A stretch of 64,000 nucleotides of DNA from CAZPDM01 sp964585305 (lineage in GTDB: Bacteria; Planctomycetota; Uabimicrobiia; Uabimicrobiales; JABWCH01): NCBI GenBank assembly GCA_964585305.1, contig CAZPDM010000002.1, positions 1-64,000 on the forward strand. The letters are read 5' to 3'. Shown here piece after piece: positions 1 through 8,425 of the stretch (positions are counted from its first letter, which is position 1; every line of letters starts with the position of its first letter). Position numbers and translations under genes: made by a program. Under the pieces are notes generated by a model. The model did no database searches and was not told the DNA's origin. It worked only from the letters and a program-made list of their open reading frames with translations.

Positions 1-324
1 TGTTAAAATAAAGAATGCTAAACTTGCTAGATATTTTCCCAATACTAGCTCAAAAGGATTCATAGGGAATGTTAATAGCATTTCTATTGTATTTTCTTTT
101 CGATCTTCCGCCCATAGACGCATACTAATAAGCGGGACTAACACGCATAAAAGCCATGGAAGCATACTAAACATTTGACGCATGTCTGCTTGAAGATCGC
201 TGAAGAATGTTGGCATAACTAACATTGCATTGATGATGAGAAAAACAATCATATAAATATAGCCAACAGGAGAATTAAAGTATGTAGCAAATTCCCTTTG
301 AAAAATAGTAAAAATATTCCTCAT
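1..324 (-). CDS. ABC-2 type transporter permease, GldF-like (partial)
   Basis: The reading frame stays open to the left edge, so only the N-terminal 108 codons are present. The protein starts MRNIFTIFQREF and has hydrophobic stretches at about residues 20-42 and 57-75, separated by a short polar loop. The opening (amphipathic start, FNSP, first membrane span) is typical of the GldF/NosY-type ABC-2 permeases. It follows the ATPase gene at 403-1341 on the same strand after 78 bases, so the two probably form one exporter operon. The substrate is unknown. The family call rests on the N-terminal third only. Confidence 0.75.
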   Translation of the reverse strand, partial: MRNIFTIFQREFATYFNSPVGYIYMIVFLIINAMLVMPTFFSDLQADMRQMFSMLPWLLCVLVPLISMRLWAEDRKENTIEMLLTFPMNPFELVLGKYLASLAFFILT

Positions 325-402
325 AACTTGGCCCTTTTGCCTCTCTAGGTAATTTGCATGTTTCATGCAAATAATATATTGATCTATTTTTATCACCCAA
401 AA

Positions 403-1341
403 TTATTGTTTTGATGATTTTGTTAAATGTAAAAAAATCTCTTCTAAAGTAAAGTTGTGGCGTTTACTTTCAATAAATTTCCAACCTTTTTCTTGTACTA
501 TTTTATTGATGCCACTGATAATATCTTCTTTATTTTTTGTAGTAATCGAATATTCTTTTTCATCCCGATTTTGTTGAATGGTAATTGTTCCTATATTAGG
601 CAACGTTTCTAAAGCTGCTTTGACATGATTTTCAGAAATATTTTGAGGAAGCACAAGATGATATTTCCTGTATCCTATGGAATCTTGTAATTGTTCGAGT
701 GTTCCATTTGCAACAAGAATTCCGTGGTTCATGATTAAAATTTTGCTCGTAACAGCTTGAACTTCTTGTAAAATATGAGTAGAAAAAATAATTGTTTTTG
801 TGGACGCTAATTCTTGAATAAGATTACGCACTTCAATAATTTGATAAGGGTCTAAACCGCTTGTTGGTTCATCTAAAATAACAATTTGTGGATCATGCAA
901 TAAGGCTTGTGCAAGTGCCGTACGTTGGCGATAGCCTTTAGATAATTCTCGAATGAGCTTATGATACATAATTTCAAGACCACATTTTTCTTTAACCCAT
1001 TGCAAACGTTCTTGCAATTTTTTTCCGTATAATCCTCTCGATTTTCCAACAAAAGTAAGATATTCAGATACTTCCATATCCATATATAAGGGTAATTGTT
1101 CTGGAAGATATCCAATTAATTGTCGGATAGCAATTGGATTTTGACAAACATCCATATTAGAGATACATGCTGTTCCATAAGTGGGATAAATATAAGTTGT
1201 TAGTATCTTTAATATAGTTGATTTCCCTGCACCATTAGGCCCAAGTAGAGCAATAACTTCCCCTTTTTTTATTTCAAAGTTAACATCTTTTAAGGCAAGT
1301 ACTGAGCTATATGACATGCCTAAATTTTTTGCTTCAATCAT
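403..1341 (-). CDS. ABC transporter ATP-binding protein, GldA/CcmA-like
   Basis: A 312-aa ABC ATPase. Walker A GPNGAGKST is at residues 34-42, the signature LSKGYRQR at 133-140 and Walker B IVILDEP at 153-159, followed by the D-loop SGLD. After the roughly 215-residue nucleotide-binding domain comes a C-terminal extension of about 90 residues, as in ATPases paired with ABC-2 permeases (GldA, DrrA, CcmA). It should energise the permease encoded directly downstream at 1-324. The substrate cannot be told from sequence. The gene is divergent from the FHA-phosphatase gene at 1825. Confidence 0.9.
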   Translation of the reverse strand: MIEAKNLGMSYSSVLALKDVNFEIKKGEVIALLGPNGAGKSTILKILTTYIYPTYGTACISNMDVCQNPIAIRQLIGYLPEQLPLYMDMEVSEYLTFVGKSRGLYGKKLQERLQWVKEKCGLEIMYHKLIRELSKGYRQRTALAQALLHDPQIVILDEPTSGLDPYQIIEVRNLIQELASTKTIIFSTHILQEVQAVTSKILIMNHGILVANGTLEQLQDSIGYRKYHLVLPQNISENHVKAALETLPNIGTITIQQNRDEKEYSITTKNKEDIISGINKIVQEKGWKFIESKRHNFTLEEIFLHLTKSSKQ

Positions 1342-1382
1342 TTTTTTTGTCTCCAGAAAAGTTCTTCTAAAAAAGACATTCT

Positions 1383-1548
1383 CTCCGCCATAACTGGCTG
1401 GAGTCTCTCAATGTGGGAAAAATTGGTTCTTTAAATTTTAATAATGAACCAATTTTTCCCATGAAAAATTTTTGAAGCCCTACGGGCTTATTATTAGGAG
1501 TGCTTTCATCGCCACCCTAAAGGGTTAGCGATTTCTCGCACTTTTTTT
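1383..1548 (+). ncRNA. Candidate structured small RNA ending in an intrinsic terminator
   Basis: Four hairpins lie in a row: 1383-1403 (CTCC-GCCA, loop, TGGC-t-GGAG), 1414-1461 (a perfect 16-bp stem, TGGGAAAA...TTTTCCCA), 1475-1489 (AAGCCC tac GGGCTT) and 1499-1542. The last is a long interrupted stem (AGTGC, ATCGC, ACCCT pairing with AGGGT, GCGAT, GCACT) followed by seven T, a textbook rightward terminator. The flanking protein genes diverge, so no plus-strand gene ends here. That suggests a separate plus-strand transcript. I do not recognise an RNA family. Part of the structure could instead lie in the leader of the minus-strand ABC operon. Confidence 0.45.
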
Positions 1549-1731
1549 AAATAAATTTTCTTTTCATCAAAAAATATACCAATTCCTTAGTAATTTTATT
1601 GAACTAGCAACTTAAGGAAAATATTATAGTTATAGACAGTATAAAGTCAGAATATTTTTCCAATGGAAAAATACCTGTCATATTGGCGATATTTTTAATC
1701 TATTGTGTTGTTTTGGCATAGCAATTTTTGC

Positions 1732-1759
1732 TTGAAAAAGATAAAATAGATACTATAAT
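1732..1759 (+). promoter_or_regulatory. Sigma-70 type promoter for the FHA-PP2C gene
   Basis: TTGAAA (1732-1737), a 16-base spacer and TATAAT (1754-1759), placed 65 bases before the ATG at 1825. The -10 box is a perfect match. Confidence 0.5.
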
Positions 1760-1824
1760 AAGGATATATCCTTAATTTTATTAGGTTCGGAGAAATAAGC
1801 TAAAAACGCCATAAGGATTTTTTT

Positions 1825-3549
1825 ATGAAAACCAACTTTTATGCGAAACTAAAAGTTTGTAATGGTAAGCAAGCTGGGCAGGCTTTTGAGATACATGAAA
1901 ATGATCGAAAAGTACTCGGGCGCGATAATTCTTGTCATATTCAAATTTTAGACAAAGGAATTTCAAGGAATCATTCTATTGTAGAATGGAAAGACTCACA
2001 ATTTATTTTAATTGATTTAGGCAGTACAAATGGAACGTTCGTTAATAATGAAATTGTGATTTCTAAAATACTCCAAAATGGAGATGTTATAAAGATTGGA
2101 CAAACAGAAATTATATTTGAGCAAGTTCAATCGGCGGTTTCTACAAGTTCAGCTATTATCGGTGAGGATATTTTAGAATATGCTCCTCCTGCTATCATGG
2201 AAAGAGTAAATGTTCAACAATCTCTTTCTATTTCTTCCATAGGTGCAGAAAAATCTGCAGAAATTGGAATTCCTATTGAAAAAGAGATGGCCGGATTATA
2301 TTTATCGACAATTTATGAAGTCAGTAACTTAGTAAATGCTGAACATGATATAACAAAATTATTTGCTATTATTATGGACAAAATTATTGAAGTTTTTAAG
2401 CCAGATCGTGGCTTTTTAGTTTTATATGAAAATGATGAGTTTAAAATTGTAGTAGAAAAAAATTTTAGCAAAATGGAAGCAAAACTTTCTAGCACAATTT
2501 TAAAAAAAACTATTTGTGAAGGTGTTTCTATTTTATCAGCCAATGCAATGTTAGATGATCGTTTTAGCTCAGGAATGAGTATTGTTACTCAGCAAATAAA
2601 ATCTGTAATGAGTGTTCCCCTTGAAAGTTCTAAAAAAATTTTAGGTGCAATTTATGTTGACTCAATTGGCGGAAGCAACAGATTTAAAAAAGCTCATCTT
2701 GATTTATTAACAGCAATAGGAAAACAAGCAGGTGTTGCTATTGAGCGAAATACATTGTTTGCACATTATTTGGAAAAAGAAAAAATAAAACAGGAATTAA
2801 AAATTGCCCAGAATATTCAAAAAAGTTTATTGCCACGTAGTATTCCAAAAAATTTTGCATTTGATCTTGTTGCTTGGAACTTAACTTGTGATGAAACTGG
2901 CGGTGATTATTACGACTATTTTGAATTATCAGAAGATCGTATTGGAATTACAATTGGAGATGTAAGTGGGCATGGAGTTGGTGCTGCATTGATTATGGCT
3001 ACTGCACGCGCTTTTCTAAAAGCAATCGTTCGTAAAGCAAAAAATATTCCTAGTGTAATGACGGAATTAAATCAATTACTTTCTCAAGATATAGAATCTG
3101 ACAAATTTATGACACTGCTTTATGGCGAATTAGATACAAAAAAAATGGTATTTCGATATGCTAGTGCAGGACATGAAGGCCCGTTGTTATATAGAAAAAA
3201 AGATGGTCAATTTGGAACCTATGAAAGTACTGGTGTTCCCTTAGGAATGATGGAAGATTACATTTATGAAGATCAACTTGAAGTAACTATGGGAATTGGC
3301 GATATTTTAGTTCTTTCTACAGATGGAATTATAGAAAGTATGAATCCTCAAGGAGAACAATTTGGAATGGATAGGTTTCAAAAATTGATTAAAGATAGTT
3401 CAGATAAAAGTGCGAATCAGATTATCCGAGATTGCTATGATCAATTACAAAAATTTTGTCAAGGTGCTCCGCAGCGAGATGATTTAACTTTACTTATTTT
3501 AAAATTTGATTCTCGCCAAGATACAAAAAGAATGACTGCCTCTTCATAA
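1825..3549 (+). CDS. FHA-GAF-SpoIIE/RsbU-type serine phosphatase
   Basis: 574 aa in three parts. An FHA domain (about residues 8-100) has GRDNSCH, SRNHS and STNGTFVN, the phosphothreonine-binding pattern. A GAF-like domain follows (about 160-315), then a PP2C SpoIIE domain (about 325-565) with GGDYYD, GDVSGHG and the terminal RDDLTLL acidic motif that binds metals. Such proteins dephosphorylate STAS-type antagonists in partner-switching systems. Candidate partners in the window are the STAS proteins at 17528 and 40958, and the FHA may bind products of the local kinases. These partnerships are inference. The gene stands alone, ending at a terminator shared with the convergent lipoprotein gene. 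Confidence 0.93.
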   Translation: MKTNFYAKLKVCNGKQAGQAFEIHENDRKVLGRDNSCHIQILDKGISRNHSIVEWKDSQFILIDLGSTNGTFVNNEIVISKILQNGDVIKIGQTEIIFEQVQSAVSTSSAIIGEDILEYAPPAIMERVNVQQSLSISSIGAEKSAEIGIPIEKEMAGLYLSTIYEVSNLVNAEHDITKLFAIIMDKIIEVFKPDRGFLVLYENDEFKIVVEKNFSKMEAKLSSTILKKTICEGVSILSANAMLDDRFSSGMSIVTQQIKSVMSVPLESSKKILGAIYVDSIGGSNRFKKAHLDLLTAIGKQAGVAIERNTLFAHYLEKEKIKQELKIAQNIQKSLLPRSIPKNFAFDLVAWNLTCDETGGDYYDYFELSEDRIGITIGDVSGHGVGAALIMATARAFLKAIVRKAKNIPSVMTELNQLLSQDIESDKFMTLLYGELDTKKMVFRYASAGHEGPLLYRKKDGQFGTYESTGVPLGMMEDYIYEDQLEVTMGIGDILVLSTDGIIESMNPQGEQFGMDRFQKLIKDSSDKSANQIIRDCYDQLQKFCQGAPQRDDLTLLILKFDSRQDTKRMTASS

Positions 3550-3553
3550 AAAA

Positions 3554-3591
3554 CAAAAGCCTGGTGTATCATTTTGATTACTAGGCTTTTG
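3554..3591. terminator. Bidirectional hairpin terminator
   Basis: A 9-bp stem CAAAAGCCT/AGGCTTTTG between the convergent genes ending at 3549 and 3612. A-rich and T-rich flanks suit termination from both sides. Confidence 0.65.
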
Positions 3592-3611
3592 CTTATAAAA
3601 GATAAAACTAT

Positions 3612-4964
3612 TTATTCACTTGTAATAGTAAGAGGGGCAGAAACCGTTTGAGATTGTCCATTAATCATTTTATAATTACAAATAATTTCATTACGAATTG
3701 TTCCAGCTCTTCTGGAGCGGAATTGAATTTGTCCAGAAACTATTTCATTGGGTTGAAGTGATTGATTATCAGGATGAATGATAATAGTGTTTTCGCTTAC
3801 TGTGAATTTTAGTCCTTGTCCTTTAATTTTGCCAAAGGCTTTTTGAAAAATCGTACGTCCATTATCAAATTTGTATAATATTTGGAAATTTTTTAAAGCT
3901 TCTTGGGCTGTAATGTGAAAAGATGTTGTAAATTCCTGGTCAACATTGACAATGCTACAATTGCTATCATGGGTAATAATAATTGCTCCAATAACTTCAA
4001 CATCTGTAGAATTACTTTGGACTATTTCTGTTCCTGAACGTAACTCCAAGTAAAACTTTTCTTTCCCAATTTTATTGCCTTTGATTACAAATTTTAAAGT
4101 TTCAGTAATTCCAATACCTAATGTATCCAATCTCCATTGTATTTCTCGAATGGGTGCTAAGTATTCACCATCTTTGTTTGCAGAGATAAATTCGCATGTT
4201 TCTGGTAATTTTAATGAAATTTTATTATGTAACGATTCCATTTCTCCATGGTTACTAACTTGGATAGAATATTCTTCTTTATTTTCCAATCGAATTGTAG
4301 GAGAGCCGATGCAAGCTAATGAAATATCTGTTTTTCGTATAGTTAACCGAATTTTTCCCTTTGCATTTTGAGCTTTACATTCAGCAAAAATTAAATCGCT
4401 GCCGCTTTCAGAAGGGGCATTGTACCGAAGTCCTTGAAAACTTCCGCGTTGTGCATGAAGATTAACTTCTTCGCTTGATAAAGATTGCGTTTGTCCTTCT
4501 CTTTCTAAAACAACTTCAAAAAATGTTTTTCCATTAGGAGGCAATTCATTCCGTTCCGGCTTTAATATTAAACGTGGAGCTTGTCCGTTGAAATAAGTAA
4601 TTTCCTTAAGTATTTTATTTCCAAAACTATCTTGTACTTTAAGCAGAAAAGTATTTTCCCCTGGTATTAAGGAAATAGTTGTTTGAAATTGATAGCAGCC
4701 ATTTCCTTGATCAATTAAGTTTAACTTTATATTATCTAAAGTTGCTGTGATAGGGCTATCGTCTTTTAAAATTCCTTTAATGTTTATATTTGCTAGTGGA
4801 GTGTCAGAAATTCGTTGTTGATTATAGGGAGTAAGATTAAGTAATATAGGTTCTGTTATATCTTGTTTTACATCTATATTAGTAATATCTTGAGTCTCCT
4901 CTGGAGGAGTGCTACAGTTAGAAAAAAATAGAAAAGAAAATAAAAGTAAAAAAAGGAATTTCAT
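3612..4964 (-). CDS. Lipoprotein with Ig-like and DUF11-like domains
   Basis: Start placed at 4964 (450 aa) because it gives a clean lipoprotein signal, MKFLFLLLFSFLFFSNC, with the lipidated Cys at residue 17. The longer open frame upstream adds only an unlikely tail. After an acidic linker an Ig-like unit (about 55-115) resembles Big/glucodextranase-type domains. Near residues 210-310 is a stretch with the feel of DUF11/CARDB repeats (NHGEME, LDTLGIG). No catalytic motif is seen. Probably a periplasmic, membrane-anchored structural or binding protein. The role is unknown. Confidence 0.8.
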   Translation of the reverse strand: MKFLFLLLFSFLFFSNCSTPPEETQDITNIDVKQDITEPILLNLTPYNQQRISDTPLANINIKGILKDDSPITATLDNIKLNLIDQGNGCYQFQTTISLIPGENTFLLKVQDSFGNKILKEITYFNGQAPRLILKPERNELPPNGKTFFEVVLEREGQTQSLSSEEVNLHAQRGSFQGLRYNAPSESGSDLIFAECKAQNAKGKIRLTIRKTDISLACIGSPTIRLENKEEYSIQVSNHGEMESLHNKISLKLPETCEFISANKDGEYLAPIREIQWRLDTLGIGITETLKFVIKGNKIGKEKFYLELRSGTEIVQSNSTDVEVIGAIIITHDSNCSIVNVDQEFTTSFHITAQEALKNFQILYKFDNGRTIFQKAFGKIKGQGLKFTVSENTIIIHPDNQSLQPNEIVSGQIQFRSRRAGTIRNEIICNYKMINGQSQTVSAPLTITSE

Positions 4965-5079
4965 ATCGCACTCTCTTTCATAGATATTTTTAAGGAAAAT
5001 ATTTTTTAATGAAAGATTCACTAAAAATATTTTCCTTTTTTTTGAATAAGTATTCAAAATATTAGCTAAAATTTTAATG

Positions 5080-5901
5080 CTATAGTTTTTCTTTTTTTTC
5101 TGAGAGTTTTTTTTTCTTGGAAGAATTTGGTTTGGCAGAAATTTCCTTTGTCCTTTGTTGTTTTTTATTGCCTTTTTGTTCTATTTTAGCTATTTTTTTT
5201 GAAAAAATTTGTTCAATTTCTGTTTGGCTGAGTAATCGATATTCTCCAGGTTTTAATTCTTCACTCTTGAATGGACCATATTGGATTCGTATAATATGGC
5301 TAACTGGATGGCCAATTTTGGTAAATAGCCGGTGAATTTCTAAGTTTCTACCATCTTGTAATGTAATTTCTATAATTGTAGAACCTGGTGTATTTTTTAC
5401 CACATAGATTTGTTCTGCAGAAAGTTTTCCTGACTTTGTCCATAATCCATTTCGTAATGTTTCAAGTTCTTCAGAGTTCATACGTCCTCGAACGCTGATT
5501 CTGTATACTTTAGGAATTTTATATCGAGGATGAGATAGTTTTTGTGCAAGATCTCCATCATTTGTAACCAACATAACGCCTTCTGCATCTTTTTCAAGAC
5601 GTCCTACAGGAAATAATCTTTTATAAACAGAAGCAAAGTAATCAATGACACGAGGATCTTTGCTTGCAGCGTTTGTACATAAACATTTGCGAGGTTTATA
5701 GAATAGATAACAGCATTTCTTTTCTAAATGTATAATTTCACCATCACATTTTATTTTATTTTTTTCCGTATTTGCTTTAGTCCCAAGGGTTGTTACAATT
5801 TCTCCGTCTATGGTAACTCGACCTTGTAAGATTATTTCCTCACATTGGCGACGAGATCCAATACCCGCAGCTGCTAAAATTTTTTGTAGTCGTTCTTCCA
5901 T
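5080..5901 (-). CDS. 16S/23S rRNA pseudouridine synthase, RsuA/RluB family
   Basis: 273 aa from the ATG at 5901, chosen because GGAGG sits 7 bases upstream and the S4 domain begins at once (MEERLQKILAAAGIGSRR). The S4 RNA-binding domain covers about residues 1-60. The catalytic domain carries GRLEKDAEG, equivalent to the GRLDxDTxG motif whose Asp (the DA) is the nucleophile, and then VTNDGDLAQKLSHP. The tail is a basic Lys-rich extension, common in RluB-like proteins. It isomerises a uridine in ribosomal RNA. The exact target cannot be read from the sequence. Confidence 0.92.
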   Translation of the reverse strand: MEERLQKILAAAGIGSRRQCEEIILQGRVTIDGEIVTTLGTKANTEKNKIKCDGEIIHLEKKCCYLFYKPRKCLCTNAASKDPRVIDYFASVYKRLFPVGRLEKDAEGVMLVTNDGDLAQKLSHPRYKIPKVYRISVRGRMNSEELETLRNGLWTKSGKLSAEQIYVVKNTPGSTIIEITLQDGRNLEIHRLFTKIGHPVSHIIRIQYGPFKSEELKPGEYRLLSQTEIEQIFSKKIAKIEQKGNKKQQRTKEISAKPNSSKKKKLSEKKEKL

Positions 5902-6138
5902 GTAGTTGCCTCCATAGTCTTTTCCCCATGATGGAAAAGATTTAAAATAGCATTTGTCGCCTAAATAGCAAGGTCTTTTTTTTAGTATTTGGGCTGACAA
6001 GTTAAAATATATGAGAATTCTGTTTGGTTATTCTAACAAATTTTTTGTTTTTTCGCAAAAAATTCTAATGAATAAGAAATATTTTCTTTTTTTTTAAAAA
6101 ATTTTTGATAAAAACAATAAAACTAGGAAATATAGACG

Positions 6139-6636
6139 ATGGTAGCATATAAAAAAATACTATTTTTAACTAGTAAAACAAAAAAAAATTCTGCTTTTAC
6201 TCTTTTAGAAGTAATGGTTGCAATGGCAATTTTGGCTTTAGCTGTTACCACCTTGCTTATTATTCGCAATGATGCCATTCAACAGGCTGGAGTAGGAATG
6301 GAATCCAGACGATTAAAAATGTTGCTAGAAGAAAAAATGGGAGAAGTTGCTTCAAACTTAGAAAAAAAGACTTCTGGTTTCTTTCAAAATGAAGAAACTA
6401 AAGACTATTTTTGGGAGATAAAAACCGAAGTTGTCCCATTAAAATCAGCTCCAGATATTTTAGGAAAAGTCTTTACAGTAAATTTAAAAAAAGTGCATGT
6501 TAGTGTTCGTCATAAAAATGCAGATGCCAGCCGTGCATTAAGTATAGAAGCGTATTTCCCTGAAGAAAATACAAAAGAATCTACAGAAGACAATATTCTT
6601 GATGAGGAAAAAAATGTTGAAAATCAGAACTCATAG
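6139..6636 (+). CDS. Type II secretion/type IV pilus pseudopilin, GspI-like
   Basis: 165 aa with a class III signal: a basic leader, then NSA followed by FTLLEVMVAMAILALAV. The mature protein would start at Phe with Glu at +5. The residue before cleavage is Ala, not the usual Gly. The size and the VMVAMAILAL helix resemble GspI. The next gene, a GspJ-like pseudopilin, overlaps its end, so the pair is translationally coupled. They probably belong to the pilus or secretion pseudopilus whose main genes lie at 49-58 kb. Confidence 0.82.
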   Translation: MVAYKKILFLTSKTKKNSAFTLLEVMVAMAILALAVTTLLIIRNDAIQQAGVGMESRRLKMLLEEKMGEVASNLEKKTSGFFQNEETKDYFWEIKTEVVPLKSAPDILGKVFTVNLKKVHVSVRHKNADASRALSIEAYFPEENTKESTEDNILDEEKNVENQNS

Positions 6637-7336
6637 TATTGTAGGCTTTACTTTAATTGAAGTTTTGATCGCAATGACGATTTTAAGCATAATATTAACT
6701 ATGGTGTATACTATTCTTCTTTCTACGATTTCCGCACGTGAATTTGTACAAAGCCAAACATCATTAGATCGTATTGCTGATAAAATCTTAAATTTATTGA
6801 TTCGCGATATTCAGGGTATTTATATTTATCAACTTGATGGTGTTTGCTTTTTAGGTAAATCGCAAACTCAAGGCGATCGTCTTGACTTTATTACAAGTGC
6901 AGATAATTTATTGGGTAGTGAAGATGTTAAAAGCGATATTTGTGAAGTAGGTTATTATCTTAAACCTAATCCAGATGAGCATGGTACATATAAATTGATT
7001 CGTCGGGAAGATTTTTTTGTGGATGATAAACCTTTAGAAGGTGGCATTCATATTAAGATATATGATCGTGTAGTTGCTTTACAATTTCGGTATTTTGATT
7101 TTAAAGGTAATCAGAAACAAACTTGGAATAATGTGGATGATAAATTTTTGCCTAAGTCTATACTCGTTACCTTAGCTTTAAGATCTGCTCCACGTAATTC
7201 CGATCCGGAAGTGTTACAAAAAAGTATGAGATATTATAAAGCTTATATTCCTCTTATGGTTTCTCCTATATTACCTAAAATGATTGCTAAACCACAAGTT
7301 CCTAAAAAGCCAACAGATGAAACAGAAAAGGAATAA
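6614..7336 (+). CDS. Pseudopilin, GspJ-like
   Basis: 240 aa from the ATG at 6614, with GAGGA (6604-6608) upstream; TTG 6599 and ATG 6602 are alternatives. The leader ends VG, then FTLIEVLIAMTILSIILTMVY, with Gly at -1 and Glu at +5. The remaining 210 residues include the RIADKILNLLIRDIQG segment typical of GspJ minor pseudopilins. It overlaps the GspI-like gene by 23 bases. GspI and GspJ usually form the pseudopilus tip complex. The tsaD gene starts 16 bases further on, so the cotranscript probably includes it. Confidence 0.82.
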   Translation: MLKIRTHSIVGFTLIEVLIAMTILSIILTMVYTILLSTISAREFVQSQTSLDRIADKILNLLIRDIQGIYIYQLDGVCFLGKSQTQGDRLDFITSADNLLGSEDVKSDICEVGYYLKPNPDEHGTYKLIRREDFFVDDKPLEGGIHIKIYDRVVALQFRYFDFKGNQKQTWNNVDDKFLPKSILVTLALRSAPRNSDPEVLQKSMRYYKAYIPLMVSPILPKMIAKPQVPKKPTDETEKE

Positions 7337-7352
7337 ATTCAAAGGGAATCTA

Positions 7353-8402
7353 ATGTCTTCGTGTTATATTTTAGGTATCGAAACTTCTTGTGATGACACT
7401 TGTGCTTCTATTGTTGAGAATGGGCATATTATTCATTCTAATATTATTTCTTCTCAACAATATTCAGACAACCGTTTTGGTGGAATTGTTCCGGAAATTG
7501 TTGCACGAAATCATCTCCAAAAAATTAGCCAGATAACAATGCTTGCTTTCGAAAAAGCAAATCTTTCTTGGAAAGATATTTGTGCTATCGCAGTAACAAA
7601 TCGCCCAGGGTTAGCTAGTTCTTTGATGGTAGGAGTTTCTTTTGCTAAAGCATTATCCTTAGCGAGAAATTTACCATTTATTGGAGTCCATCATATTGAA
7701 GGTCATATTTTTGCAACCTTTTTAGAAAATCCTAACTTACCTTTTCCCCATATTTGCTTGACTGTTTCTGGAGGACATACCTTACTTGTTTTAGTAGAAA
7801 AAAATTTCCAATATCAAATTATTGGTCAAACAACAGATGATGCGGCTGGGGAAGCTTTTGATAAAGTAAGTCGCACATTAGGTCTTGGTTTCCCTGGTGG
7901 TCCTGCTATTGCAAAAGCTGCTGCTAATATAAATGAACAAAATAATATAAAAAAGACTTCTCGAAAATCTTTTTCTTGTCCATTGCTACATTCTGGCGAT
8001 TTTAATTTTAGTTTTAGTGGTATAAAAACCGCTGTACGATATTATTGGGAATCGCTTTCTCCTGAGGAACAAGAACATGAGTTATCTTTAATTGCTGCTG
8101 AATTTCAACAAAGTGTAGTAACTGTTTTAGTCCAGAAAACATACCAAGCTGCAAAAAAATATCAAGTTTCTGCAATTGTGTTAAGTGGAGGGGTTTCTGC
8201 TAATCTGGAGCTACGCTGCCAAATGAAAGCAAAAGCTACTTTGGATGGAATCCAGGTATTTTACCCTTCTCTTCCTTTATGTACAGATAATGCTGCTATG
8301 ATTGCAGGCCTTGGTTATTATAAACTCCAACAAAAAAAATTTAGTCGTTTAGATTTAGAAATACAAGCTAATTCCAGTTGTAAAAGCAATCAACTACTTT
8401 AA
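7353..8402 (+). CDS. tsaD: tRNA threonylcarbamoyladenosine biosynthesis protein TsaD
   Basis: 349 aa from the ATG at 7353 (AAAGGGA upstream). It starts YILGIETSCDDT, the family's N-terminal signature, and carries the HHIEGH metal-binding motif, SGGHT, DDAAGEAFDK and the C-terminal SGGVSAN and CTDNAAMIA motifs. Length is normal. TsaD transfers threonylcarbamoyl to A37 of ANN-decoding tRNAs, together with TsaB and TsaE, which are not in the window. Confidence 0.98.
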   Translation: MSSCYILGIETSCDDTCASIVENGHIIHSNIISSQQYSDNRFGGIVPEIVARNHLQKISQITMLAFEKANLSWKDICAIAVTNRPGLASSLMVGVSFAKALSLARNLPFIGVHHIEGHIFATFLENPNLPFPHICLTVSGGHTLLVLVEKNFQYQIIGQTTDDAAGEAFDKVSRTLGLGFPGGPAIAKAAANINEQNNIKKTSRKSFSCPLLHSGDFNFSFSGIKTAVRYYWESLSPEEQEHELSLIAAEFQQSVVTVLVQKTYQAAKKYQVSAIVLSGGVSANLELRCQMKAKATLDGIQVFYPSLPLCTDNAAMIAGLGYYKLQQKKFSRLDLEIQANSSCKSNQLL

Positions 8403-8425
8403 ATTAGGCTAATTTTAGGGGTGCA

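Larger units (their letters stand above)
1342..1824. other. Divergent intergenic region of 483 bases
   Basis: Between the divergent ABC operon and the FHA-phosphatase gene. The left half holds the four hairpins described at 1383-1548. The right half (about 1550-1824) is AT-rich and holds the promoter at 1732-1759. I see no coding potential. Confidence 0.6.
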
